From Chloroflexota bacterium (GTDB lineage Bacteria; Chloroflexota; Anaerolineae; Anaerolineales; Anaerolineaceae), in the NCBI GenBank assembly GCA_021372725.1, contig JAJFTV010000025.1, positions 1 through 38,736 on the forward strand: a stretch of DNA of 38,736 nucleotides, given 5' to 3'. Below are positions 15,688 through 24,382 of this stretch, piece by piece; within the stretch, counting starts at the first letter, position 1; every line of letters begins with the position of its first letter. The notes below the pieces were generated by a model. That model had not been told where the DNA came from and did not search any database. It saw only the letters and a list, made by a program, of their open reading frames with translations. The position numbers and the translations under genes are program-made.

Positions 15688-16398
15688 TCAGTCCTTGTAT
15701 TGATTTTCTTTTTCACGTGGCGGCATCAGATATCCCAAACCGGCCCGGGTGACGATATGTACCGGTCTATGCGGGTCTTCCTCCAGCTTCTGGCGGAGAC
15801 GGGCAATGCTTACCCAAAGTATCTCTTTATCCTGCCGGTATTGGGGACCCCAAATGGAAACTAATAAATCTTCAGCAGATAACACTTCCCCTACATTTTG
15901 TGCAAATTGAATTAAAAGACGATATTCGGTGGCAGACAGGTAAACGGGTTTGTTATCCGACCATACCTCAGCCCGCGCAAAATCAATTTTCAGTTTCCCG
16001 TGGATAAAGTATCGATTTTGCCCAACCGGTTCTGTAGTTTCTGCCCGACGCAATACAGCTCTTACGCGGGCCACAAGCTCGGTTGCGGAGAAAGGTTTTA
16101 CGACATAGTCATCTGCACCCAGGTTTAACCCTGCCACGCGGTCTTGTTCATCACCTTTGGCCGTCAGCACGATGATGGGGACATTCGAAAACTGGCGTAT
16201 ACGCTCGCAGACAGTAAAACCATCCAATTTGGGCATCATGATATCCAGCAAGACAAGATCAGGGTGACGTACCGAAATGACATCCAATGCCTCTTCTCCA
16301 TCGTTTGCGGTGATAACATTGTACCCTTCCTGTTCGAGATTTACCGTCAACAGGTGCCTGTAAAGATGTTCATCATCCACTGCAAGTATTAGTGTCAT
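15688..16398 (-). CDS. OmpR/PhoB-family response regulator
   Basis: A 236-residue two-component transcription factor. The receiver domain (1-120) has the acidic pair D8-D9, the phospho-acceptor D52 (in LLDIMMPKLDG), T79 and K101 (in YVVKPF). A winged-helix DNA-binding domain follows (about 132-230) with LSATEYRLLIQFAQNVGEVLS and the WVSIARLRQKLEEDP recognition region. Phosphorylation by a histidine kinase should control DNA binding. Two kinase genes lie directly upstream on the same strand, one ending 15 nt before this start; AGGAGGG precedes the ATG. Targets may include the downstream cpaF segment, which is inference from position. Confidence 0.93.
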   Translation of the reverse strand: MTLILAVDDEHLYRHLLTVNLEQEGYNVITANDGEEALDVISVRHPDLVLLDIMMPKLDGFTVCERIRQFSNVPIIVLTAKGDEQDRVAGLNLGADDYVVKPFSATELVARVRAVLRRAETTEPVGQNRYFIHGKLKIDFARAEVWSDNKPVYLSATEYRLLIQFAQNVGEVLSAEDLLVSIWGPQYRQDKEILWVSIARLRQKLEEDPHRPVHIVTRAGLGYLMPPREKENQYKD

Positions 16399-16413
16399 AT
16401 TATTTTCCCTCCT

Positions 16414-17616
16414 TTAATTTGATACGATTGGCCGGTTGGGCAGTTGAATCCGTATGGTTGTTCCCCGGTTTGGATGTGAGATGGCTCCAATTTTCCCCCC
16501 ATGTGCTTCAATGATCTGTTTGCATATAAAAAGACCCAATCCGGAACCATGGATGACGGGATTCTGTTCAGGGATACGGAAAAAACGCTCAAAAATGTAA
16601 GGAAGATATTTTTCCGGTATACCGGCGCCGTCATCTTTTACATCGATGAAAGTGAGCTCTTCATCCTGATTAATGGTGACGAGGATTTTTGAACCAGGTG
16701 CATATTTGATTGCATTAGACACCAGGTTTTCGATGACCTGTCCCAGACGGTTTGGATCACCCTGAATAGGTAACGTGTTTTGCACAGTGACAATTTCTGT
16801 TTCGAGCTGCGGGTGATGAATTTTTTCACGTGCGAGAATATCCTTGATCAATGTATCCAGATGTATTTGCTGATAATTCATTTTCATCAAACCTGCCTGC
16901 AAACGGGACGAATCGAGCAAATTGTCGATCATAGTTTGAAGGTGATCTGTTTCCTGGTCAATGATACTCAGAAATTCACGCTGTGTGGATGTGTCCCAAT
17001 CGGTATCGTCGCGTAACAGAGTGGTGGTATATCCTTTTATAAAGCCCAACGGGCTGCGAAGCTCATGGGATATGGTGGATATAAAATCTTTTTGAAGTTG
17101 AATTTGTTGATTTTGATCTTCAAAGAGTTTTTCGAACTTCAGATAATATTGACGGTCGATTAAAAAGGTAATTTGTTGGGCGATGAACTGCGTCAATTGG
17201 ATATGCTCAGATTTGAAAGGCGGACCGCCAAAGCGGATCAACAGGAATGCACCGTAGATTTCTTCGCCCATGACCAGCGGGATACCCAATATGAAAGGTT
17301 TCTTAAGACGTATTTCACTGTTATCGAGGGGTGTTTCCTTGAGAATGATTTGCTTTTCCTTAATGATCTGATGGGCAATATCTTCACCCCAGGCAAGGTC
17401 GGCTGCGTCTGCTTTACCGCGTCCCAATGCCCTGGCATGGATCACATCCAGTAGATCATCATTCCGTTTCAGGTAAACCACCAGATTGTCAAAAATCAGC
17501 AGGGAGCGGATCATGGCGGTAACGTCATTCAAGGCATGTTTCCAGTCCCTGGAATCAAGGATTACCCGGCTAATTTCACACAACTTTTCCAGGCTGGCCG
17601 AATCCAGTGAATTCAT
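16414..17616 (-). CDS. GAF-domain sensor histidine kinase
   Basis: A 400-residue soluble kinase. Residues 10-155 form a GAF-type sensory domain (closing PLVMGEEIYGAFLLIRF). A linker coiled coil leads to the HisKA domain with phospho-acceptor H184 in FISTISHELRSPLGFIKGY. The HATPase domain carries N-box VIENLVSNAIKYAPGS, G1 DDGAGIPEKYL, F-box YIFERFF and G2 GSGLGLFICKQI. There is no membrane span, so it senses a cytoplasmic signal. The start is placed at ATG 17616, behind GAGGGGG; the upstream ATG at 17748 would overlap the preceding kinase gene by 83 bp. Its most likely partner is the OmpR-type regulator 15 nt downstream. Confidence 0.9.
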   Translation of the reverse strand: MNSLDSASLEKLCEISRVILDSRDWKHALNDVTAMIRSLLIFDNLVVYLKRNDDLLDVIHARALGRGKADAADLAWGEDIAHQIIKEKQIILKETPLDNSEIRLKKPFILGIPLVMGEEIYGAFLLIRFGGPPFKSEHIQLTQFIAQQITFLIDRQYYLKFEKLFEDQNQQIQLQKDFISTISHELRSPLGFIKGYTTTLLRDDTDWDTSTQREFLSIIDQETDHLQTMIDNLLDSSRLQAGLMKMNYQQIHLDTLIKDILAREKIHHPQLETEIVTVQNTLPIQGDPNRLGQVIENLVSNAIKYAPGSKILVTINQDEELTFIDVKDDGAGIPEKYLPYIFERFFRIPEQNPVIHGSGLGLFICKQIIEAHGGKIGAISHPNRGTTIRIQLPNRPIVSN

Positions 17617-17665
17617 TCCTTCCCCCTCATTCGTCAATAAACGATTACGCCGATATTTTATATTC

Positions 17666-18682
17666 TCAGGCAATTTTGATACGGAAACCAAAGCTGCTTC
17701 CTTTCCCCGGTGTTGATGACACTTGAAGCTCAGTGTTGTGAGATTCAACGATCCGTTTCACCAGCGAAAGACCCATTCCGGTGCCGTTGTAACTTCTCGT
17801 CATTGAGCCGTCTAACTGATGAAAAGGTTCAAAAATCTCTTTCAAACGATCTTCTGGTATGCCAATACCGGTGTCTCTGACAGAAACCAGAACGGTTTCT
17901 TTTTCCTGTTCCAGCTTCAGCCAGATATTGCCACCGGTTGGTGTAAATTTCAGAGCATTGTCCAATAACTGGGAAATCGCCCAACCGATCTTTCCCTCAT
18001 CGGCTGATACTGCGGGGATATCCCTTCTGCCTTCAAATAAAAGTGTAATGTTCTTGCGCATGGCACCCGGCTGGTAGCGAGCGATCAATTGGTTGGAAAG
18101 ATCGGCGATCGAAAATGCCTTGTACACCAGCAGAAGCTGGTTTTTCTGGGCAGTTGAGTAGAGGATCAGGTCATCGATCAGTTTTTCAAGTTTATCTGAA
18201 GCACGCATTATTACATGAATCATTTCGTGTTGTTCAGTTGTTAAATTCTTCTGGTTATCTTCATCAAGCAGTTCTACATAGCCCTTGATGTGGGTCAGCG
18301 GAGTGCGCAGCTCATGGGAAATATTATCAACAAAATTGGTCTTTTCCCTGTTTGCTTCGGCAAGTTTCGCCATTGTTTCCTGTAATTGGGCAGTACGCTC
18401 GGACACCCTTTGTTCCAGGACTCGATTTGTATTTTCAAGTGCCTGGCGAAACTGCAAAATCAACTCGGTGATAGCCTGGTCAAGTTTTTCCTGGGTGATG
18501 GTGCCCATTGAAACCAGTAACTGTCCCAGCAAAGGAGCCGTTTTCTGTCTTTCCCGGATCGATTTTTGACGCTCCAATACCAATACAAGTTCCGCCCTGG
18601 TGATGTACTGATTTTCAACCAGATATTCACCAAGCCGGGGAACAAGGATTTCAGGCGTCCATGGAAGAAATACCTCCTCCAT
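17666..18682 (-). CDS. Histidine kinase with an N-terminal MshEN/GspE-N-like domain
   Basis: A 338-residue soluble kinase with an unusual input domain. Residues 16-39 (RLGEYL...LERQ) and 51-74 (LLGQLL...ITEL) are two copies of the RLGxxLxxxGxxxxxxLxxxLxxQ pattern that defines the MshEN c-di-GMP-binding fold of type II secretion and pilus ATPases. Copy one keeps RLG, the Leu ladder and the final Gln, but has Q where Gly is usual; copy two keeps Gly but lacks the Arg and final Gln. A coiled coil follows, then HisKA with H123 (DNISHELRTPLTHIKGY) and HATPase motifs NQLLDNALKF, DTGIGIPEDRL and GTGMGLSLVKRI. The start at ATG 18682 avoids overlap with the amidohydrolase; ATG 18739 is an alternative adding 19 residues. 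It is followed by a second kinase and a response regulator. Confidence 0.88.
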   Translation of the reverse strand: MEEVFLPWTPEILVPRLGEYLVENQYITRAELVLVLERQKSIRERQKTAPLLGQLLVSMGTITQEKLDQAITELILQFRQALENTNRVLEQRVSERTAQLQETMAKLAEANREKTNFVDNISHELRTPLTHIKGYVELLDEDNQKNLTTEQHEMIHVIMRASDKLEKLIDDLILYSTAQKNQLLLVYKAFSIADLSNQLIARYQPGAMRKNITLLFEGRRDIPAVSADEGKIGWAISQLLDNALKFTPTGGNIWLKLEQEKETVLVSVRDTGIGIPEDRLKEIFEPFHQLDGSMTRSYNGTGMGLSLVKRIVESHNTELQVSSTPGKGSSFGFRIKIA

Positions 18683-18692
18683 GGACGGATCA

Positions 18693-20279
18693 TCATCCTG
18701 GTTTCGTCCAGACCCAACTGCCTCCGACCATCGTTGCATCAGGTCTTAACAGGTGCAAGTCTTGGGCCTGAATTTCAAATGGATCCTGATTTAGTACAAT
18801 GAGATCGGCATAGGATCCGCTGGTGAGGGTACCCAGCCGCTTGCCAAAGCCTGAGCTGATAGCCGGAGCCGCAGTATAGGCGTGCAACACCTCATTCAAA
18901 GGCAGACGTTCCGCAGGATACCAGCCATCCTCACCGGGGGTTCCGTCAATACGACGACGTGTAACGGCGGCATGAATACCGACAAAGGGATTGGGTGTCT
19001 CCACGGGTGCATCCGACCCGAAGATGAGCCTCGTGTTGCGGGTTAATAAGGTTCGAAATGCATAAGCGCCGACTGCACGCCTGCCCCAGTACAGATCGGA
19101 TATGAACAAATCGGAAGTGGCATGGATGGGTTGCATTGAGGCGATGATGTTCATTTGTGCAAGGCGGGAATAATCATCCGGGTGCAGAAGTTGTACATGT
19201 TCGATGCGGTGCTGCTGGGGTTTAAGGCCATTCTCCCGTTCAAAGGATCTCAGCATCTGATAGCCATCCAGAACCTCGCGGTTGGCACGGTCACCGATGG
19301 CGTGGATGGCAAGGCTCAACCCGTGTGATGATGCTTTCCGTCCGATTTCGTATACTTCATCTGCTTTCAACAGCAGGATGCCGCAGTCTTCCGAATTTTC
19401 AAATGGCTCCAACATACCGGCAGTTTGCGGACCTAAAGCGCCGTCCATAAACACTTTGATCGATCCCGCCTTTAGAAAATCACTGCCGAAGCCTGATGTC
19501 AAACCGATCTCCGCTGCATGATCCAACATGTGTACTGGGATTCCCTTGACAACGCGCAGACCGAGCGAATTTTCCTGATCCATGTCCTGAAGCACCGGGA
19601 AGAGATCAATGCTGCTGAAATCATGTATACCGGTAAGCCCCATTTCCCATAAGGATGGTTGTGCAGCAAGCATGCAATCCTTAAGTTCCTTGTGTGAAGG
19701 TTCGGGGATCAAGGATGATACAAGATTTTCGGCAGATTCCATCAGGATGCCGGTTGGGTTACCTTTTGCATCTCGCTGGATAACGCCGCCTTCCGGGTCG
19801 GGGGTATGGGCATCGATGCCGGCCATTTTTAATGCGAGAGTATTCACCCAGATTGCATGCCCTGATTTTGCAGAAAGGCAGACGGGGTGCCCCTGAGAAA
19901 CGGCATCAAGCTGGGCTGCATTGCCAAAACCGCCTTTCCAAACGTTCTGATTCCAGCCCCAGCCGGTGATCCAGCCACCATCCGGGATTTCTTTGGCTTT
20001 ATTAGCCACCCGTTGCAGGCATTCCTCAATGGTTTCTGTCTCGGCCAGCACGCTACGCAAACCCAAAGCATAATGTTTAAGGTGCATGTGCGAATCAGTC
20101 ATACCTGGCAGAACAATCTTCCCTTCCAGGTTGATCCTGGCGGTACCCTGCGGAGCGATGGCTGAAAGCTCGTCTTTGGAGCCGGCAGCCAGCACACGAT
20201 CTTCGTGGATCAACAGGGCATTGACAACAGGTGAACCTTTGAAACCGGTATAAATTCGGGCATTGTAGAGCAAAATCAT
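18693..20279 (-). CDS. Amidohydrolase family protein (YtcJ-like)
   Basis: A 528-residue metal-dependent hydrolase of the amidohydrolase superfamily, subgroup with YtcJ/NfdA-type N-substituted formamide deformylases. The metal-binding HxH is at 64-66 in LPGMTDSHMHLKHYAL. Later come SLAIHAIGDRANREVLDGY, the QHRIEHVQLL block and GSDAPVETPNPF with the last catalytic Asp. The C-terminal small beta-domain closes with GSYADLIVLNQDPFEI. The substrate is not predictable. It starts 3 nt after the parB stop and probably shares its transcript, though no functional link with chromosome partitioning is known. Confidence 0.9.
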   Translation of the reverse strand: MILLYNARIYTGFKGSPVVNALLIHEDRVLAAGSKDELSAIAPQGTARINLEGKIVLPGMTDSHMHLKHYALGLRSVLAETETIEECLQRVANKAKEIPDGGWITGWGWNQNVWKGGFGNAAQLDAVSQGHPVCLSAKSGHAIWVNTLALKMAGIDAHTPDPEGGVIQRDAKGNPTGILMESAENLVSSLIPEPSHKELKDCMLAAQPSLWEMGLTGIHDFSSIDLFPVLQDMDQENSLGLRVVKGIPVHMLDHAAEIGLTSGFGSDFLKAGSIKVFMDGALGPQTAGMLEPFENSEDCGILLLKADEVYEIGRKASSHGLSLAIHAIGDRANREVLDGYQMLRSFERENGLKPQQHRIEHVQLLHPDDYSRLAQMNIIASMQPIHATSDLFISDLYWGRRAVGAYAFRTLLTRNTRLIFGSDAPVETPNPFVGIHAAVTRRRIDGTPGEDGWYPAERLPLNEVLHAYTAAPAISSGFGKRLGTLTSGSYADLIVLNQDPFEIQAQDLHLLRPDATMVGGSWVWTKPG

Positions 20280-20282
20280 AGT

Positions 20283-21137
20283 TTATTCCTCTTTAATGAT
20301 CTGATTTACGATGGATTCCAGCTCCTCGGCTGAATAATAATAGATCACCAGACTGCCACCTTTTTTCCCGTTATTCAGGTTGACGCGGGTTCCCAGGCGA
20401 TCACGCAGCTTTTCCTCCAGGGCCTTAATCTCTGGATCGGGTTGTTTAAGCTGGCGGGGAGCGGGACGGGTGCCGGTCAATTTTCGCACCAGTTCTTCGG
20501 TTTGTCGCACATTCAAATCCTGTTTTGTCACGGTCTGCAGGGCGGCAGTCTGCGCTTCGGGGCTGTTAAGACCCAACAAAGCACGGGCATGCCCTTCAGA
20601 GATCGTACCCTCTGCCAGCGCATTGCGGACCGGTTCGGCCAGTTTTAGCAGACGCAGGTTGTTGGTGACGGTAACACGGTTCTTTCCAACCCGTTTGGCA
20701 ATTTCTTCATGTGACAGATTGAATGTTTCATTCAAATGCTGGTAAGCGGTGGCGGTTTCTAGTGGCGTCAGATCGGCACGTTGAATATTTTCAATGAGCG
20801 CCAATTCCAGCCGCTGCTGCTCGGTAGCCTGGCGCAGGATGACCGGAACAGTTTCCATGTCTGCCAGACCGGCTGCCTTAAGGCGACGCTCACCGGCAAT
20901 CAGAATATAACGATCCATTTCCGGCTCTTGCGTGACAATCAACGGCTGAATGATACCGTGCTCTCTGATCGAATCAGCCAGTTCTTGCAACTCGTCAGGG
21001 TTGAGCTTGAAACGGGGCTGCTGCGGGTTGAGAATTATCTTTTCAATGGGTACCCAAAGCGTGCCTTCCTGAATTTCCGGTTTTTCTTCAGGGATTAACG
21101 CTCCCAAACCTTTTCCTAGCCCTGGTTTACGCGCCAT
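20283..21137 (-). CDS. parB: Chromosome-partitioning protein ParB
   Basis: A 284-residue ParB/Spo0J family CTPase clamp that loads at parS sites and spreads on DNA. The N-terminus opens with the typical KPGLGKGLGALIP. The CTP-binding GERRLKAAG (82-90) and ENIQRADLTPLETA (115-128) motifs are followed by a helix-turn-helix (HEEIAKRVGKNRVTVTNNLRLL, about 143-164) and a C-terminal dimerisation region. It lies 47 nt downstream of parA, the usual arrangement. No full parS consensus was seen in the window. Confidence 0.95.
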   Translation of the reverse strand: MARKPGLGKGLGALIPEEKPEIQEGTLWVPIEKIILNPQQPRFKLNPDELQELADSIREHGIIQPLIVTQEPEMDRYILIAGERRLKAAGLADMETVPVILRQATEQQRLELALIENIQRADLTPLETATAYQHLNETFNLSHEEIAKRVGKNRVTVTNNLRLLKLAEPVRNALAEGTISEGHARALLGLNSPEAQTAALQTVTKQDLNVRQTEELVRKLTGTRPAPRQLKQPDPEIKALEEKLRDRLGTRVNLNNGKKGGSLVIYYYSAEELESIVNQIIKEE

Positions 21138-21184
21138 TGTCTTTCCCTTTCCAATATCCAGTTTATCTTTTTACCTGGTCAGAA

Positions 21185-22009
21185 TCATTCTTTTTCGGGT
21201 TCATGCAGTCTTTCATGTTCCAGACTCAAATCCACCAGCCTGACTCCATCCTGCGTGAGTATTTCACGGGTCAATTTTTCATAGGCGATGGCAGCGTTTG
21301 ATCCCGGAGCGTAGATGTTAATGGGTTCGCCGTAAGAAGGTGCCTCAGCCAGCCGGATGCTGCGGGGAATGACCGTTTGAAAGACTTTGTCGGGGAAGAA
21401 TTTCTTTACCTCGTTGATCACATCCTGCCCCAAACGCGTCCGGCCATCGTACATGGTCAGGATGACACCCCTGATTGCGAGGGCAGGAAAAAGTGATGAT
21501 TTCACTTTTGTCAGGGTGGATGCCAGTTGACCCAAGCCCTCGAGCGCCAGGTATTCACACTGAACGGGGATGAGCACGCCGTCTCTGGCAGCCATCAACC
21601 CGTTGACGGTCAACAAGCTCAAAGAAGGAGGGCAGTCAATCAGGATATAGTCGTAGCGGTCCTGCACCGGTTCCAGTGCCTGTTTCAGTCGGCTTTCCCG
21701 GGTGGGTAGATCGATCAGTTCAATTTCGGCTCCGGCCAGTGCTGGTGTGGAGGGAAGAAGCGACATTTTAAAACGAGGATGTGTCATAATCTGTGAAGCC
21801 GCCGGTACCCTGCCAATTAATACCTCATAGGTGCCCGATTTCACTTTACGTCTGTCCACCCCAAGAGAGGACGTCGCATTGGCCTGTGCATCCAGGTCGA
21901 CCAGCAGTACACGCTGCCCCAGTTTGCCGAGGTAAGCACCGATACTGATTGCGGATGTTGTTTTTCCCACTCCGCCTTTCTGGTTGACGATGGTATGAAT
22001 TCGAGCCAT
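21185..22009 (-). CDS. parA: Chromosome-partitioning ATPase ParA (Soj)
   Basis: A 274-residue deviant-Walker-A ATPase. Residues 11-18 (KGGVGKTT) are the signature P-loop with the extra Lys; DLDAQANATSSLG follows, and the Walker B region reads YDYILIDCPPSLSLLTVNGL. ParA works with ParB to segregate chromosome origins. The long C-terminal tail (VRLVDLSLEHERLHEPEKE) is somewhat longer than in the shortest Soj proteins. It sits in a minus-strand series 3 nt after the PfkB-family gene. Confidence 0.95.
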   Translation of the reverse strand: MARIHTIVNQKGGVGKTTSAISIGAYLGKLGQRVLLVDLDAQANATSSLGVDRRKVKSGTYEVLIGRVPAASQIMTHPRFKMSLLPSTPALAGAEIELIDLPTRESRLKQALEPVQDRYDYILIDCPPSLSLLTVNGLMAARDGVLIPVQCEYLALEGLGQLASTLTKVKSSLFPALAIRGVILTMYDGRTRLGQDVINEVKKFFPDKVFQTVIPRSIRLAEAPSYGEPINIYAPGSNAAIAYEKLTREILTQDGVRLVDLSLEHERLHEPEKE

Positions 22010-22012
22010 GAT

Positions 22013-22897
22013 TTATATTTCTTCTATTATCTCAATTTTATGGTTCTGAATTTCTTTGCGGGTTGGAATGCTGTGCAATCCCCTGCGAGTGATCGAACCG
22101 GAGGCCAGTTTGGTGGCAAGGCGAGCCGCTTCCCAGGGGTTGCGGGTTTGCTGATAGCGGGTAAAAAAAGCGGCTGCAAAGATGTCACCTGCGCCAGTCA
22201 CGTCGATTTCCTCCATTTGTGGGGCCCGGAAGCGGCGGATGTCTCCATTCCAGTATACACGCGCCCCATTCTGCGCTTCAGTGACGGCCAGCACCGGAAT
22301 GCAACCGGCAATCTGTTCAATTACATCTTCATCGTATTGAACGTCTTCGATGCTGAAGGAGGCGATATTGGCATGCGAGAGCGTATCCTGGTAATCCTGC
22401 CATTTTTTATAAACGATCAATCCATCCGCGTCCCAACCGCGCATCCAACCCTGCGGCGTCACGCATTTTACGGCGTTTTTGAAGCGACTCAATATAGCCG
22501 GGTCCACTTCGCAAGCCACGGGGCCCAGGTGAACAATTTTTGCGCCCAGCCACGTATCGGGCACATCGGCAGCCAATAAATCGGATGCTTTCTGATAGAT
22601 GTACTGCATGCGCCCGGAGGATGTTTGTACATTTTTAAAGCGCGAGGTGACATCACTATTTTTGATGTGCAGTTGTACTCCGGCAGGTAAATCCAGTTCA
22701 AAATCCGGCTTGATCGCGGAGAGGATGCCTATTTTCATGCCCATGGCATGGGCTGTCAGGCCGGAATATAAAACCGTCCCCCCCGGAGTCAATCCTTCCG
22801 GGGTGATATCCTGTGTAATATGCCCGATTACAACGTAGTCAGGCTTTTCGATGGTGGCCGGTAAATTCATTTGAACAGTTGTCTTCTTTTCAATCAA
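22013..22897 (-). CDS. PfkB-family carbohydrate/nucleoside kinase
   Basis: A 294-residue ribokinase-like sugar kinase. The family C-terminal signature with the anion hole and catalytic Asp is plain: DVTGAGDIFAAAFF at 232-245. The N-terminal glycine motif LTPGGTVLYSGLTAHAMG (36-53) is present but shorter than in ribokinase. Substrate may be a sugar, sugar phosphate or nucleoside, and cannot be read from the sequence. The ATG at 22897 lies 11 nt after the preceding stop; an ATG 27 nt further in is an alternative that starts closer to the conserved domain. It immediately precedes parA. Confidence 0.87.
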   Translation of the reverse strand: MIEKKTTVQMNLPATIEKPDYVVIGHITQDITPEGLTPGGTVLYSGLTAHAMGMKIGILSAIKPDFELDLPAGVQLHIKNSDVTSRFKNVQTSSGRMQYIYQKASDLLAADVPDTWLGAKIVHLGPVACEVDPAILSRFKNAVKCVTPQGWMRGWDADGLIVYKKWQDYQDTLSHANIASFSIEDVQYDEDVIEQIAGCIPVLAVTEAQNGARVYWNGDIRRFRAPQMEEIDVTGAGDIFAAAFFTRYQQTRNPWEAARLATKLASGSITRRGLHSIPTRKEIQNHKIEIIEEI

Positions 22898-22908
22898 TCA
22901 TCTTCTAC

Positions 22909-23484
22909 TTACCCCACTGAGTTTTCGGGAGGCTTTGGATCTGTCGAGAACGGTTCAGGTTCCTGGGTGGGCAGTTTCGATAAGTCCAAATTATCTTTAG
23001 GTAATTTGGACAAGATATCGTCCGCGGATACACCTTCGCGCCGGGCGCCGGGCGCCAATGTTCCGCAATATGGACACAAATCCCACGGAAGATCCATCAA
23101 CCTTTTACAGTTGTGACACTGTTTTTTCAGGCGCGTATGGCAGTTGGGACAGATCATCCAATCCGGCTGAGTGATCCTGCCGCAGCCGGGGCAGCGCAAG
23201 GGTTCTTCGATGGTCTGCAGGAGGGCTTCTTCTTCCAACAGGGTCTGGTATTCATCTTCCAGCGTTGTGGCAGGGCGTAGAATCAGATAGATGATGACGC
23301 CCGGGATGAACAACACGGTGGATACCAGCACGGCCAGTATACGCAAAAATGGATCACGACTGCGCCGGCGGATATCTCTGAAGGTCCAAAAAATCAGGCT
23401 CAACCAGAGGGCTGCCAAAAAAGCTGCCGCCAGCGCCAGGCCGATTGTCGTAAGGTCTTTAAGCCATTGGGGATCCATTACCAT
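22909..23484 (-). CDS. Membrane protein with double zinc ribbon
   Basis: A 191-residue protein with two N-terminal membrane spans (about 12-32 and 46-66) and a cytoplasmic tail with zinc-ribbon Cys pairs: CPGCG, CPNC, CHNC and CPYCG in order. Such spacing matches double zinc-ribbon (DZR) domains. The C-terminus is Pro/Ser-rich and acidic. Function is unknown; similar proteins are common beside housekeeping genes in Chloroflexota. The start at ATG 23484 was chosen (another ATG follows 6 nt later), just behind a TGCTATAAT promoter; the frame continues upstream to 23622 without support. It is the first gene of the minus-strand series. Confidence 0.8.
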   Translation of the reverse strand: MVMDPQWLKDLTTIGLALAAAFLAALWLSLIFWTFRDIRRRSRDPFLRILAVLVSTVLFIPGVIIYLILRPATTLEDEYQTLLEEEALLQTIEEPLRCPGCGRITQPDWMICPNCHTRLKKQCHNCKRLMDLPWDLCPYCGTLAPGARREGVSADDILSKLPKDNLDLSKLPTQEPEPFSTDPKPPENSVG

Positions 23485-23500
23485 CGCTGCACCTGGCCAA

Positions 23501-23509
23501 ATTATAGCA
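23501..23509 (-). promoter_or_regulatory. Extended -10 promoter at the head of the par-region series
   Basis: TGCTATAAT on the minus strand, 16 nt before the ATG at 23484, gives a leader of about 10 nt or less. This is the best promoter seen for the minus-strand genes running down to 12.6 kb. Confidence 0.5.
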
Positions 23510-23610
23510 TGCCTCTTCAATTCACACGATGAAATATCCTGGCCAGAATGCAAACCAAAGACTCTCAAATCATCATCCCGGTTGGCAATCTTTTGGCTCC
23601 CGGTTTTAAC

Positions 23611-23639
23611 TTGAAGTTTCATCCGGTTTCGATTACATT
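23611..23639 (+). promoter_or_regulatory. radC promoter giving a leaderless transcript
   Basis: TTGAAG at 23611-23616 and TACATT at 23634-23639 are spaced by exactly 17 nt. Transcription would begin at 23646-23647, which is the A of the radC ATG; there is no ribosome site before that ATG. Confidence 0.5.
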
Positions 23640-23646
23640 AACAGGT

Positions 23647-24372
23647 ATGGAGAATGAAAGGACCAACGTGCAGACAGGCACATATCGTAGCGCGTACCGT
23701 ATTGCCGATTTAGCGGCGGAGGAACGTCCGCGTGAAAGGCTGGCCCGGTTGGGGGCCAACACCCTCAGCAAAAGCGAGCTGTTAGCGATCCTTTTGCGTG
23801 TAGGCGTGGAAGGCGAAAATGTGATTGACTTGAGCACTCGGCTGTTGAAACAGTTTGGCGGACTAAAGGGTATTCACAGAGCAGAATTCGAGGAGTTATG
23901 CGGGATGAGGGGGATTGGCCCGGCCAAGGCTGCCCAGATCAAGGCAGCCATCGAGCTGGGCAGCCGCATGGTGGAAGAAGACCCCGAGGAACGGCCTGCC
24001 ATTCACAACTCGCAGGACGTTTATGACCGGGTGCAATATGAGATGATGGCGCTGACCCAGGAACACCTGTGGGTATTGTTGTTGAACACCCGCAACCAGG
24101 TGCTTTCCATCGAAAAGCTGTATAAAGGCTCTTTGAATTCATCTACGGTGCGCGTAGGTGAAGTGTTCAGGGCAGCCATTCAACGCAATGCAGCCAGCCT
24201 GATTGTGGTGCACAATCATCCCAGCGGTGACCCAACCCCCAGTCCCGAAGACATTGCCCTGACGCGCGCCCTGGTGCAGGCCGGCAAGCTGCTGGACATT
24301 TCCGTGCTGGACCACGTGGTGATTGGCCTGGGGCGCTATAAATCGGCGATGAGCCTGAGTGAGGGATATTAG
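23647..24372 (+). CDS. radC: RadC-family JAB/MPN protein
   Basis: A 241-residue protein of the RadC family. An N-terminal helix-hairpin-helix region (LCGMRGIGPAKAAQIKAAIELG, about 84-105) precedes the JAB1/MPN metalloprotein domain with its metal site HNHPSGDPTPSPED (189-202). Despite the name, the role in DNA repair is unproven; the JAB fold suggests a peptidase or nuclease-like activity. The chosen ATG (23647) fits a leaderless mRNA; a GTG at 23668, with AAAGGA 5 nt upstream, is a credible alternative start. The frame is open from 23548. It is divergent from the par-region series and lies just before a tRNA gene. Confidence 0.9.
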   Translation: MENERTNVQTGTYRSAYRIADLAAEERPRERLARLGANTLSKSELLAILLRVGVEGENVIDLSTRLLKQFGGLKGIHRAEFEELCGMRGIGPAKAAQIKAAIELGSRMVEEDPEERPAIHNSQDVYDRVQYEMMALTQEHLWVLLLNTRNQVLSIEKLYKGSLNSSTVRVGEVFRAAIQRNAASLIVVHNHPSGDPTPSPEDIALTRALVQAGKLLDISVLDHVVIGLGRYKSAMSLSEGY

Positions 24373-24382
24373 AAAATATTCG

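Noticed and set aside
15708..15724. parS site (TTTCACGTG core; a second one near 16824-16832)
   Set aside because: Both match only one half of the 16-bp consensus; the AAAC half is not present, and both lie inside coding sequence.
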